Of a DNA stretch of 64,000 nt, positions 6,254-15,388 are shown piece by piece. How positions within the stretch are numbered: the first letter of the stretch is position 1; the number at the start of each line of letters is the position of its first letter. Under the pieces are notes generated by a model. That model searched no databases, was not told the DNA's origin, and saw only the letters and a list, made by a program, of their open reading frames with translations. The stretch is taken from NCBI RefSeq assembly GCF_900129225.1, contig NZ_FQUG01000007.1, positions 1 through 64,000 on the forward strand, read 5' to 3'. The DNA is from Schwartzia succinivorans DSM 10502 (GTDB taxonomy: Bacteria; Bacillota; Negativicutes; Selenomonadales; Selenomonadaceae). Made by a program: the position numbers and the translations under genes.

Positions 6254-8293
6254 TTATGCAAACACCGCCATCATTTTCTGCATCACACGTTCAACATCAA
6301 TGAGCATGTCAAAGCATTCACGGGCTTCTTTTTCCTTCAGAGCATTTGTATGCGCCGCAGGGTTTCTGTATTTTTCCGTGACTATAGCGGCCTGCTCGGC
6401 AATTTCCTGAAGCATCTGCACTCTTTTATCTGCCGCAGCTTCAGGTTTAAGCAGCTTCTCTTCCGCGTATTCCATCATTATTTTGCAATCCTGTTCATGC
6501 ATTTTATCTGTTACATGACCGGGCATCTTTATGCCGCATATATACGGCATACTTCCTAGCGTAAATTTTTTCCTGCTGCGTTTGTACTCACCATTTCTTA
6601 CATCTCTGTCAGCAAAGCAGGACGGCCATTTTTCCGGGTACATTGCAAATGGAAAACGCTCTTCCACGTACCTCGAGTACTCGTCAAAAAACCGTTTTTT
6701 AAGTTCTATCTCCAATGCCTTTGCTGCCAAAAGGCATACTCCCGAATAATCCATATCTTCAGTAATAGCTTCCATCTGGGAATACATCACCTTTGCCGTA
6801 ATCAGATATTTTTTTGACAAAGGCATGAGTTTCTCCCAATCCGCGCCAAACTTCGCGGACAATTTTTTCTTCTGGGCCTCGCGCAGCACATTCCCCGAAA
6901 GCGCCGCCGATTCCATCAAACGCCCGATTACTTTATCAGCGAATTCGGATAAAGCCTCCTCAAAAGCCGCAGAATCCGACGTCTGCAAAGGCAGCTTTCC
7001 ACTCAATTCCCTTTGGAGCGCAGTAATTTCACGGCCATAACTCAGAATATCCGCCTTAATACTTCCGAGGGTTTCATCTATAGAATCCAAATGCCTCTCA
7101 ACACCCCTGATATGCTCATGGATTCCTTTCCCCATGGAACGTGCCACTTCATCAATATGTGATTTGATATCGTCCGCATAAACACTAATATCATATTGGG
7201 CCGCCACGGCCATACTTTTCTGTTCGCGTGAATTCAACGAAATAAAATATTCATACAGCCTTGTATGACACTTCACTGCTTTTTCACACATATCTGAAAA
7301 AGCAGGCTCAAATGCAGGAGATAGCTTCCTGTCCTTTTCGATAGGAATCTCCATAAAACCTATCAAGGTCATGGCAGCCTCCTCCAAGATAACGCGATAA
7401 GCGGAGCTGTCGCCCACAGCCTCTGCGACCGCAGCCATATTCAACATTTCATGGAAGAACCCGCAAAAGGAATACATCTCCGCTCCGAGGGCACGAAAAG
7501 CTCTTCTGATGCTGTCCAGACGCAGACGCTCAGCATCTACACGCTCCCCATACTCAATGACTTCTTTAACAAATGTTTGCGCTTTTTCATAATCCTTATC
7601 GACCTTCCAAGCAGCCGCCCATGCGGTGGCGGCAGCCGCCGGAACAGCAACGATCGAGCCAAGCACGACCGCTCCTCCGGCCATTCCAAGCCCACCTGCC
7701 GCCAGTGAACCGCCGCCAAACGCCGCAAGGAGTGCATGTCCATACGCGGCTCCCGACAGCGATGCAAGAGCCGTTCCTGTACTTGCAGAACCAAGTGCCG
7801 TCATTGCGCCCACTGCCAGTGCCCCGGCGGTAGCTCCTGCAGCTGCTCCTGTTCCCGCACATGAAACAACCGGCCCGGCTGCGCGTTCCACCTCAGGTTT
7901 ATAAAGCGCCTCTTCGTCACCATGCCGTCCTGCCGAGGCAATCGGTGTAGTATCCGCATACTTGCAGAATTTCGCATATAAAAGGAGTGGCCCTTTATCC
8001 ATGCGTTCAATCAAATCACGAAAATTTTCAAGCTCCTGAGTCAATCCGCTGCGTGCTGCAGCCTCTTTTGCCTGAAACTTATTCAGTGTTTCATTTCCTT
8101 CCTCAATGATTCTTTCGGTTTCCTTGTAAAGCGCATGTTTTTCCTGAGCAAAGGTTTTCAAATCTCCTGCTTTTCTAGCCACAAAATCTGTACCGGCTTC
8201 CGCCGCTGTACCTATTACCTTTGCCCCTTCTTTTGTTCCCTTGGCTATCTGTCCAACGGCTTTATCAAAATTTTCCTTTGTAAAAAAACTCAT
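6254..8293 (-). CDS. Membrane-associated HEPN RNase-like effector
   Basis: In order, the 679-residue protein has helical/coiled-coil N-terminal 130 residues, a Gly/Ala-rich hydrophobic block at 141-229 (AAAGATAGALAVGAM, AAGGLGMAGGAVVLGS) of glycine-zipper type, a long helical middle, and a C-terminal domain with LAAKALEIELKKRF and YRNPAAHTNALKEKEA. RNPAAH (R643, N644, H648) is the R-x4-H motif of HEPN RNases. HEPN proteins are typical abortive-infection effectors that cut RNA. A membrane-attached HEPN beside a ZorAB-like pair suggests a signal-triggered effector; that is inference. It is transcribed from its own promoter (8333-8361), after the terminator of the helicase unit. Confidence 0.7.
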   Translation of the reverse strand: MSFFTKENFDKAVGQIAKGTKEGAKVIGTAAEAGTDFVARKAGDLKTFAQEKHALYKETERIIEEGNETLNKFQAKEAAARSGLTQELENFRDLIERMDKGPLLLYAKFCKYADTTPIASAGRHGDEEALYKPEVERAAGPVVSCAGTGAAAGATAGALAVGAMTALGSASTGTALASLSGAAYGHALLAAFGGGSLAAGGLGMAGGAVVLGSIVAVPAAAATAWAAAWKVDKDYEKAQTFVKEVIEYGERVDAERLRLDSIRRAFRALGAEMYSFCGFFHEMLNMAAVAEAVGDSSAYRVILEEAAMTLIGFMEIPIEKDRKLSPAFEPAFSDMCEKAVKCHTRLYEYFISLNSREQKSMAVAAQYDISVYADDIKSHIDEVARSMGKGIHEHIRGVERHLDSIDETLGSIKADILSYGREITALQRELSGKLPLQTSDSAAFEEALSEFADKVIGRLMESAALSGNVLREAQKKKLSAKFGADWEKLMPLSKKYLITAKVMYSQMEAITEDMDYSGVCLLAAKALEIELKKRFFDEYSRYVEERFPFAMYPEKWPSCFADRDVRNGEYKRSRKKFTLGSMPYICGIKMPGHVTDKMHEQDCKIMMEYAEEKLLKPEAAADKRVQMLQEIAEQAAIVTEKYRNPAAHTNALKEKEARECFDMLIDVERVMQKMMAVFA

Positions 8294-8332
8294 ATCATTT
8301 TCACCTTAATCCGTATCTTTTCTCTTGTTATA

Positions 8333-8361
8333 AAGATACAGTAACTGCTGCATCCCCGCAA
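8333..8361 (-). promoter_or_regulatory. Sigma-70 type promoter for the HEPN gene
   Basis: TTGCGG (8356-8361) and TATCTT (8333-8338) are 17 bp apart on the minus strand, 40 bp before the start codon. No CCTAYG element is seen 32 bp upstream of the -10, unlike the other units of the island. Confidence 0.45.
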
Positions 8362-8397
8362 TACATAAACCCCAAAATAACAGCACTTTTAATCATA

Positions 8398-8430
8398 TCA
8401 AAAGACCGCCCACAATAAAGTGAGCGGTCT
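8398..8430 (-). terminator. Terminator of the helicase/coiled-coil unit
   Basis: The minus strand reads AGACCGCTCAC, TTTATT loop, GTGGGCGGTCT, then TTTTGATA. It sits 40 bp after the coiled-coil gene's stop. Confidence 0.85.
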
Positions 8431-8471
8431 GCAATACGTATGTTAGTTTGGCAGAAGGCCGACCAAATATT

Positions 8472-9152
8472 TCAATGGGATTTCTTTTCCTGAACCTCGC
8501 TCAAAAAGCGTTTCAATGATTTGCTGTCGCTGTGCACCATTTTTTCAATCAGACGCTGCAGTGATTCATGCTCACCGCGTTTAAGCTGTGTCTCGCAGAG
8601 AGCCTTCTGCACTCCCGACAGAAGCTGATTAACTGCATTCTTCTGCTTACATCCTTTTAGAGCTATATTATATTCATGCATCAGAATATCGTAATCATGC
8701 TCCGTGATGTGGCGGTACTCATAGGTAGCAGACTGCTTGGTTTCCTCAGCAATGGCATTCATGGCTTTTACGGCATTCGCAAAATCCTTGTTATAGAGCT
8801 TCTGCGTCAGGCTGTCTACACGATGGTTGAATTCCTTCATTCTGTCCTCGAAGTTTCTTACGGCATATCTGAATCGTCCCAAAACCTTCGTACGCTCTGC
8901 AAGACCGTCCTCTCCGTCCTGAACTGCACGGAAAAGCTCAACCAGCCGCGACGTCTGTTCCATCATTTCTTCAATCTGATCACCATACTCTCGAAATACA
9001 TCTGCGGCTTTTTCCTGCGCGACGTTTTCTTTTAGCTCTACCATATAACGGTTCAGCCGCCCGATGTATTTTTCTATCTCCTCCAATCCTTTTTGGTAGC
9101 CTATTATTGATTCGCAGACCTTCTGCAGGTCTTCCTTCGTATCAAATGACAT
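8472..9152 (-). CDS. Coiled-coil protein of the Zorya-like island
   Basis: The 226-residue protein is almost entirely charged alpha-helix with heptad-like patterns (LEEIEKYIGRLNRYMVEL, FRYAVRNFEDRMKEFNHRV) and has no signal peptide or membrane segment. It starts 3 bp after the helicase stop, so it is translationally linked to it and is probably its partner or an adaptor to the helical ZorA-like tail. I recognise no family. The terminator at 8398-8430 follows. Confidence 0.6.
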   Translation of the reverse strand: MSFDTKEDLQKVCESIIGYQKGLEEIEKYIGRLNRYMVELKENVAQEKAADVFREYGDQIEEMMEQTSRLVELFRAVQDGEDGLAERTKVLGRFRYAVRNFEDRMKEFNHRVDSLTQKLYNKDFANAVKAMNAIAEETKQSATYEYRHITEHDYDILMHEYNIALKGCKQKNAVNQLLSGVQKALCETQLKRGEHESLQRLIEKMVHSDSKSLKRFLSEVQEKKSH

Positions 9153-9155
9153 GGT

Positions 9156-12100
9156 TTATTCCTCCCATTCGGCAGCGGTCTGCCTGATTTTATTTATTTC
9201 ATTCTCCGTCTGTTCAAGCATTTTCTCAGTCCATCTGTGGAATGGCTCAGCGGCAAAGGGATAAAGCTCCAGCGCCTCATAAAACGCCTCGTAAAAGCCG
9301 GCCTTGCTTCCATACTTGTATGTCCATTCTCTTTTTGCCATAGTCAGCAAATCTTTTTCGCCCCGTCGCGACAGCAGATAAGCCCCGAGAAATTCCGCGC
9401 CCTCGATATCCGGATGTCCGAGAATGCCGTCAACGCTGTTTTCTCTGGTGCGTCCACGGTCATTCCAGTCTGCGTCGAGATTTGCATAGCTTTCAACGGC
9501 CTGATGGAAATCTCCGCGCTTTTCCATAACCTTTCCTCTGCAGTAGGCAATCATGTTTTTATCTTTACCTTCCTGTGTAAAAATGCTTAGTGCCAGCTCG
9601 TACTGTCCGAAGTTAAGCGCGTTCTCTGCTGTTTCCATACGGTTCTCGTCGGCATTTTCACTAACGCACTGGTAAATATATCCCAGCCATGTCAGACCGT
9701 CCTCCTTCGCAGGGGCAAAAAGGTTGTCGCATCGGTCGATAAGTCCCGCTTCTGCCGCATTGGACAGGAAATCATATGTGCCCGTCCCAGGCACGGCATC
9801 CTTTTCATAAATCAGCAGGCAGCGGTTTCCCCTGGTCGCACCGACATAGAAATACTTCCATGCCATGCCCGAATCAAATCTCGTTTCGGTGAGAACGTTA
9901 TACAGGAGCACAGATGGATACTCCATTCCCTTGCAGCTTACAACGTCTGTAACCGCGTCTGAGTCGTCAAGCGGAAAGTCTTTCTTTGCAGCTGATGCCG
10001 GGAAAGCGAAGATTGTCTGCAGCTCGCTGGCATCCAGCTTTTTCCATAAATCTTCAATCAGAGTCCTTTGATTTTCATCACTTGGTGTAATCCATATCGG
10101 CCTCACGCCAAGCGGAGTAAGCGGCGGAGCGATGATTTTCTCAGTCTCCATCTGCTTCAGAGTAAGGATGTCGTTGTCCCTCAGGTATCTGACCGCATAA
10201 TTCTGAAAGTCAATAATGCTGCGGCTTGAGCGGTAGTTGTAGTGCAGATAGCGTGGTTTTAGCTCAGCATTTTCCATTTTTTTGCCAAGCCTGCGGTCAT
10301 ATTCATTGGCTGTTGTACGCATCCAGCCTTCATCGAAATACGTCGGCTGTACCATCTGACAGCGGTCAGAGGACATACGCTTTACCTTCACGCCTCCCAG
10401 CAGATGAAAGATTGCCAAAAGCTCCATCTGCGTCAGGTCCTGACACTCATCCACGAATACGGCTGCGTATGTCTTACTCTTACCAGGCTTTATCTGCAGC
10501 AGCATCCTCGCGACATCGTTGTCATCGAGAAGCTGGCGTCTGCGAAGATAGTCACGGTATTTTTCGTAGGTTTTATACAGCGTATCCACCCATCGTATAT
10601 TGCGTACGCTGTCCTTCTTTTCCTGACGAAGCCGTTCCTTATATGCTTTCTCCGACAAAACCTCAGGAATTTTCCCCATGCTTCCGTAGTCTACGTCTTT
10701 GGGAACCGCGCCCTTTAGAATTCCGTGAATTTCACGCCACGCGGCCAACAGCACCGCTTCTTCGCTTTGCATGGCAGACTGCTCGTCCATGTAATTCCTG
10801 AACTGCTTCCAGTCTACTTCCTCAGCCCAAAAGCGTCTGAACAGAGCAAAGCTTTGCGCCGCATTCAAAAGACGGTTCTCCGCTATTTTCGGATATTTGC
10901 TTTTAAAGCTGCTTCTGAGGAAATCAAAGGTCGTTCGAATATCCGCACGGGATGCGTCCTTATCTGCCAGCCGGCCTTTATTAAACTCAAATTCCAGTGT
11001 GTACACCAGATTTTCGGACATAGTCAGATAAAGGCAGTCATGCTTGGGCTTTTTAAGCTGGTCGTTCAGCCATTTAAGACCTACCACGGATTTACCTGCC
11101 CCTGCGTTTCCGATGACGGACAGATTTTCTGCCTTTTCCCCGCTCTCGATGATTGCTTCCTGATCCTTGTCAAAAATAAAATGACGCGGCGTGCTCATGT
11201 AATCCCCGAAGCTCATACTCCTGTCCTTTTCGGGCCAGGTTTCCATCTGCCGCAGAAAATCCTCCATATCGTAATATACGTAACCGATGGCCTTCCCATG
11301 GATATTCCGGATATCAGCCATCTGTCTGTCATGGTTGCTGAATTTCAAAAGCGTCAGAATGCCATCCCTGAATACCATGCTCAGGCGGTTTTTCCCGATT
11401 CGCCGCTTAAAGACACGGCGCCCCAAAGGTGATACAAGTCGAAAATCATTTCCCGCCGCCCTGCTGTTTCCACGGAAAATCTGCTCCATCTTGATGAGCC
11501 GTTCGGAAAATGTACTGCAAAAACGCTTCTGTGCCTCAGGGGGCATTCCCCTGAAAACATGCTTGTCGAACTGCACTCCTCTGAATATTGGGCTCCCTAC
11601 AGTATGCGTATCTTCTTTGACAATCGGAAGCACAGGGGCTTCATCCCTTATTTCTTCAGCATATACGGCTGGCACCTTCTGCTCTGATATAGCCTTGGCT
11701 TTTTTTCGTGCTGCTCTGGCTTTCGCCTTTTTTATTTTCTTGCTTTCCTTTGTTATGTTCTCCTTCATGCAGTCGTCATTCTCACTTTCATCAGCTTCCT
11801 CAGCCTCCTGCTGCGGAAGCTCTAAATGTAGTGCTTCTGCTAAAATATCTCCAAGATTTGTCTGTAATTTTGCAGTTTTATATATTTGGGGCGAAGGCTC
11901 TTCCTTTTGGAATCTGTTCCTCATCCATTCCAGTACTTTATCCAAATCCCCGGAGGAATAGACAACAGGCATATCCTTCTTTTCAGTACTGAGAAACCAC
12001 TGTTTCTTCTTTTTATAAACGGAATATTTGACGTTGTTTCCTTTCTTCCATGTATTTCTTTCTATCCACTGCTCCGCAGCAAACTTACTGTAAAACTTCT

Positions 12101-13673
12101 CTCCGCACGCACAGGGAAAACCTTTACGCGCTTTGTCAAATTCCGCCTTATCCGTGAAGATACCAATACTCCAGCCCTTAGCAACCGCGTAGTAAATTTT
12201 TGCTTCCGGTGACTGCATATCCGTATCATTAAGCTCTGCATTCGGATTATATGCCTTCTCATAAATCCAACGCCCCCAGCAGAATAAGCAAAAATCCCGA
12301 ACAGCAGATATGAAAGCAGCATTGATTTCGTAATGCTTTATGTAATTCGAAGAAAACTCCACAGGATTAGTTTTACACATCCCATGACTTATACAATCAC
12401 GGATTTCCTCGTAAAGTGTCATATCAGGGAATTTGAAACCGTGATGCATCAGAATATTCTCGTCAAATTCTTTGCAGAACGCTTTCAGTTCATTGTTACG
12501 TTTCAAATCAATTTCCTCTACAACATGGCTTCTATGATTCCCCCTGCGAAGCTCCCATGCCAGAATCTGTCCTGTTTCTTCATCAAATACACAGGCAAGA
12601 AGGAAATGCATTCCATCCGACACGTCATAAACTCCAAACTGAGGGTAATCGGTAAACTGCTCCTCGTGCCATGGAATAATCTGTATCGCATAACCGTAAG
12701 TTCCATCCCTTTCCAGTATTTCACGCATTTTTTCCGCGTGTTCCAGGCAGCGGAACTCAGCAATATTCTCAATTTCTCCTTCCCCCTTTACAAGACGGAA
12801 CTGCATGGCACTGCGCGCTTCAAGACGCTCTGTATTGGTTTTTATCCACGTCAGCTGTGCTTTCCTTACATGTTGAATTTCTTCTTTTACAGTTTCTTCT
12901 TTTTCGACTTTCTCTTTTATTGTTTCCTCTTGTATTTCTTCATGTTCACACTCTGCAACAGATTCTTCATTTTCATTCGTTGTCTGACGCACTAACTTTT
13001 GATGGCATACAGAAATCAGGTTCTTCATCAAGAGCTTGTAGCCTGACGGTATGGATGCCGCCTTCATCCATTCGGATGTAATCTGCCCGGGCTGCTTAAA
13101 ACGGTAATCATACCACCGTTCTGCAATACGGGCTTCGCAGGCGGCAGCATAGTCGTATCCGCGGCTTTGTCCAAAAGCGATAAGGTCAAGTGTCTCCCGG
13201 GTAAAGCCTGCCCATTTGTAATCTGTTCTGCCGGATTTTACTTTCTCCTGAATTGATATATCCAGAAATCTCTCAAGACGTTCGGCAAGCAGCTGCCTTG
13301 GGTTGCTTGTGTGTTTTATTTCTTTTATGGTTTTTGTAAAATTTATTATTTCGTGATTTGCCGCTAAAATTTCCGTGTTTTCCCTGTCCCAGCGTTCCTT
13401 GCGTGATTCCTCACGGGCTGCGCTTTTACCGAAACGTCTGTCGCGCATCTGTTCAAGCCATAACTTTGCCTCATCGTAACTATCAAAGACACGTCCACGC
13501 GCACATGCGCATCCGGATGCATCAGGAGATACATTGAGCGCTCTGCTGTACATCGCCTCGTCATCAAAAATACCTGTCATAGCCCCTTCTGCAACAGCGT
13601 AATACCTCTTGGAAATATTTGCATCAGGACCGTCATCCACCATTGTGTCCACAGCAGTCTGTGTATTCTGCAC
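9156..13673 (-). CDS. SF1 helicase with two RNase HI-N (viroplasmin)-like domains
   Basis: This is a 1505-residue protein. Residues 22-76 (KRYYAVAEGAMTGIF, then FDSYDEAKLWLEQ) and 492-540 (KIYYAVAKGWSIGIFTD, then FAAEQWIERN) both match the hybrid-binding fold at the N-terminus of RNase HI. A weaker third copy may lie at 548-590. A Lys/Ala-rich linker (645-665) leads to a UvrD/Rep-like SF1 motor: Walker A GNAGAGKS (855-862), Walker B VFVDECQD (1072-1079), SSDRCQ (motif III, 1101-1106), YNYRSS (1145-1150), VVSCKGMEYPS (motif V, 1244-1254), YVGATRG (motif VI, 1276-1282). The C-terminal part is helical and TPR-like. It probably unwinds nucleic acid, perhaps RNA:DNA hybrids. It uses island promoter 3. 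Confidence 0.8.
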   Translation of the reverse strand: MQNTQTAVDTMVDDGPDANISKRYYAVAEGAMTGIFDDEAMYSRALNVSPDASGCACARGRVFDSYDEAKLWLEQMRDRRFGKSAAREESRKERWDRENTEILAANHEIINFTKTIKEIKHTSNPRQLLAERLERFLDISIQEKVKSGRTDYKWAGFTRETLDLIAFGQSRGYDYAAACEARIAERWYDYRFKQPGQITSEWMKAASIPSGYKLLMKNLISVCHQKLVRQTTNENEESVAECEHEEIQEETIKEKVEKEETVKEEIQHVRKAQLTWIKTNTERLEARSAMQFRLVKGEGEIENIAEFRCLEHAEKMREILERDGTYGYAIQIIPWHEEQFTDYPQFGVYDVSDGMHFLLACVFDEETGQILAWELRRGNHRSHVVEEIDLKRNNELKAFCKEFDENILMHHGFKFPDMTLYEEIRDCISHGMCKTNPVEFSSNYIKHYEINAAFISAVRDFCLFCWGRWIYEKAYNPNAELNDTDMQSPEAKIYYAVAKGWSIGIFTDKAEFDKARKGFPCACGEKFYSKFAAEQWIERNTWKKGNNVKYSVYKKKKQWFLSTEKKDMPVVYSSGDLDKVLEWMRNRFQKEEPSPQIYKTAKLQTNLGDILAEALHLELPQQEAEEADESENDDCMKENITKESKKIKKAKARAARKKAKAISEQKVPAVYAEEIRDEAPVLPIVKEDTHTVGSPIFRGVQFDKHVFRGMPPEAQKRFCSTFSERLIKMEQIFRGNSRAAGNDFRLVSPLGRRVFKRRIGKNRLSMVFRDGILTLLKFSNHDRQMADIRNIHGKAIGYVYYDMEDFLRQMETWPEKDRSMSFGDYMSTPRHFIFDKDQEAIIESGEKAENLSVIGNAGAGKSVVGLKWLNDQLKKPKHDCLYLTMSENLVYTLEFEFNKGRLADKDASRADIRTTFDFLRSSFKSKYPKIAENRLLNAAQSFALFRRFWAEEVDWKQFRNYMDEQSAMQSEEAVLLAAWREIHGILKGAVPKDVDYGSMGKIPEVLSEKAYKERLRQEKKDSVRNIRWVDTLYKTYEKYRDYLRRRQLLDDNDVARMLLQIKPGKSKTYAAVFVDECQDLTQMELLAIFHLLGGVKVKRMSSDRCQMVQPTYFDEGWMRTTANEYDRRLGKKMENAELKPRYLHYNYRSSRSIIDFQNYAVRYLRDNDILTLKQMETEKIIAPPLTPLGVRPIWITPSDENQRTLIEDLWKKLDASELQTIFAFPASAAKKDFPLDDSDAVTDVVSCKGMEYPSVLLYNVLTETRFDSGMAWKYFYVGATRGNRCLLIYEKDAVPGTGTYDFLSNAAEAGLIDRCDNLFAPAKEDGLTWLGYIYQCVSENADENRMETAENALNFGQYELALSIFTQEGKDKNMIAYCRGKVMEKRGDFHQAVESYANLDADWNDRGRTRENSVDGILGHPDIEGAEFLGAYLLSRRGEKDLLTMAKREWTYKYGSKAGFYEAFYEALELYPFAAEPFHRWTEKMLEQTENEINKIRQTAAEWEE

Positions 13674-13722
13674 AAAAATCCCCCTTTCATATTTCGTCTG
13701 TTTCTATTCTTTCCCGTTTTGA

Positions 13723-13771
13723 AGTATAACGTTTTTCAATTTGGAAAAAGGGACACTTTTCGTATGAAGTC
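13723..13771 (-). promoter_or_regulatory. Island-type promoter 3 (TAYG-N32-TATRCT)
   Basis: On the minus strand TACG (13761-13764) lies 32 bp upstream of TATACT (13723-13728). The -35 position is CCTTTT. With promoter 4 it also shares ACGAAAANTGTCNCTTT and TATACTTCAANACG. It drives the helicase gene starting at 13673. Confidence 0.75.
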
Positions 13772-13839
13772 ATATTAGTAAAAAAACAGGCATTTTTTTG
13801 AGCGCCGCCTGTCATAGCGCAATACAATAAACCTTTGAA

Positions 13840-14748
13840 TCAATGGAGCTGCTTAAATCCACCTTCTATTTCATGAATATGGTCATGGCAGTCCTCGCAT
13901 ATGACTGCTAAATTCTTGGGAGAATTATTTCCCTTATTGTGATCTTTATGGTGAATCTGCAGAGCGTCCGGGCGCTTCCTCTGTCCGCAATATTCACATT
14001 TGAAGCCGCGTGATTCCTTTAATTCGAATTTTTCCTTACCGGTTAATCTATATGCATCATCCAAGGACGCGGCTGCCGAATACAAATTCAGCTTACCGGC
14101 AAAATATTCATCCTCTACCTTTGCAAAGAATTCTTTGATGCTGAACCGTCTTACTATATTAAACCGTCCCGCAGGATCACCTCCGTTATACCATACCCCA
14201 ATTCCTGTGTTGTTACAGTACCGATTAAAGTTTTTCCAGTTTAACATTCTCAGACAGCTTTGACATACATGAAGGCGCTCTGTTCTCCCTTCTTCCTCAA
14301 AAAATATTTCTCCATCGTAACCTTTTACCTTCAGGTTGACTATAAACTCCCCGCTAAGATTATTTGTGACGACATATCTTTGAAGTTTATTTTTGCGTAT
14401 ATTCTCCTGCAGCTGTTCGCAGTAGCATATATGAAAAGGATTGAATTTTCCTTTTTCATGCTGTTCCATGGAGTGGTATTGGTCTTTAATATAAACCATC
14501 ATGGGGCGGCGTTTGTAAAAAATGAAGCTGTTAGGGCTGCAAAACTCTATATTTTCGTTTCGCAGTCCATTCTCAACCTCAAGGCCCGTTGTTTTCAGCT
14601 TAAGCTCTAGAGCATGATCTATCTTCGGCAGCTGAAGCTTTCTCCTGGCCAGTTCCACATCTTCCCCGGAGATATTCAATTTTTTCAGAACCGCAGCAAA
14701 GGCATTCATAATTCCACGATGCTGCTCAATACCTGATTTCTTCGCCAT
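13840..14748 (-). CDS. HNH endonuclease, ZorE-like position
   Basis: The 302-residue protein has a C-terminal HNH domain with zinc Cys pairs: CEYCGQ (C251, C254), LQIHHKDHNKGNNSPKNL (H266, H267, N279), VICEDCHDHIH (C284, C287). An additional HVCQSC pair sits mid-protein. The N-terminal 150 residues show no named domain. The gene overlaps the ZorB-like gene by 23 bp, so it belongs to the same transcript. Zorya type II is defined by ZorA, ZorB and the HNH protein ZorE; this gene occupies the same place, but I cannot confirm homology to ZorE beyond the HNH motif. Confidence 0.8.
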   Translation of the reverse strand: MAKKSGIEQHRGIMNAFAAVLKKLNISGEDVELARRKLQLPKIDHALELKLKTTGLEVENGLRNENIEFCSPNSFIFYKRRPMMVYIKDQYHSMEQHEKGKFNPFHICYCEQLQENIRKNKLQRYVVTNNLSGEFIVNLKVKGYDGEIFFEEEGRTERLHVCQSCLRMLNWKNFNRYCNNTGIGVWYNGGDPAGRFNIVRRFSIKEFFAKVEDEYFAGKLNLYSAAASLDDAYRLTGKEKFELKESRGFKCEYCGQRKRPDALQIHHKDHNKGNNSPKNLAVICEDCHDHIHEIEGGFKQLH

Positions 14749-15388
14749 ATAATTTTCTCAACTCCTGTTCTGCGTCAGTCAGGACACGGAATTCGACACG
14801 GCGGTCATTTTCTGCGTTGTCAGACGCATGACCGTAGGAAAGTCCGTTTGCCGTAATATAAGGCTTCAGCCATTCCTTATCATCCTTCTGTCCCGCCCTG
14901 GGAAATACGTATTGAAGAACATTCCTTGCTCTGTCCTGGGACAGCTTCATATTGTAAAGATATGCCGCATCCGATGCAGCATCGCCATTCCATTCCTTGG
15001 ATGCATGCCCTTCTATACGTATCTCAGAGATTTTACCTTTATACTTGTCGCTTTTCAAAACTGCGACATATCTCGGGAAAAATGAATTCAAAATCTCCTG
15101 AAATCTTGGCTTCAGGGCAGAGGCCCCGACATCGAAAAGTACATCCGGTTCCTTAAATTCAACAGCCATTGTTTGGGGATTTATTATTGCCCCCCATCCC
15201 TTTAATTCCTCTTGTGAAAATTCCTTTGAGAGATCCGCATATATTTCTCTTTTGGTCTCTAAATATGTGTTTTTATTTTGCTCAATCTGATACAAAAACG
15301 AAAGTGCAATAAAAAGAAATACCATCATCAGCCCTGTCATAAGGTCAGAAACTGACTCCCAAAAATTTCCTCCTTCTCTGGAAAACAT
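14726..15388 (-). CDS. ZorB-like MotB/OmpA-family protein
   Basis: The 220-residue protein has one N-terminal membrane helix (about 15-34, SDLMTGLMMVFLFIALSFLY) with Asp15 where MotB/ZorB carry the ion-channel aspartate. A periplasmic OmpA-like peptidoglycan-binding domain covers about 75-205 (EIRIEGHAS, LSQDRARNVLQYVF, ENDRRVEFRVL). MotB-type subunits bind the cell wall and form an ion-driven motor with the MotA-type partner. It starts in a TAATG overlap with the ZorA-like stop, so the two are translationally coupled. Relation to Zorya is inferred from domain order and the helical-tailed partner. Confidence 0.8.
   Translation of the reverse strand: MFSREGGNFWESVSDLMTGLMMVFLFIALSFLYQIEQNKNTYLETKREIYADLSKEFSQEELKGWGAIINPQTMAVEFKEPDVLFDVGASALKPRFQEILNSFFPRYVAVLKSDKYKGKISEIRIEGHASKEWNGDAASDAAYLYNMKLSQDRARNVLQYVFPRAGQKDDKEWLKPYITANGLSYGHASDNAENDRRVEFRVLTDAEQELRKLYGEEIRY

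Noticed and set aside
10725-11432. + strand frames inside the helicase gene
   Set aside because: They are antisense to the helicase motifs and have no recognisable domains.
9156-13673. Long protein as an RNase H enzyme
   Set aside because: Only the N-terminal hybrid-binding fold of RNase HI is seen; no catalytic DEDD set, and the C-terminal half is an SF1 helicase.
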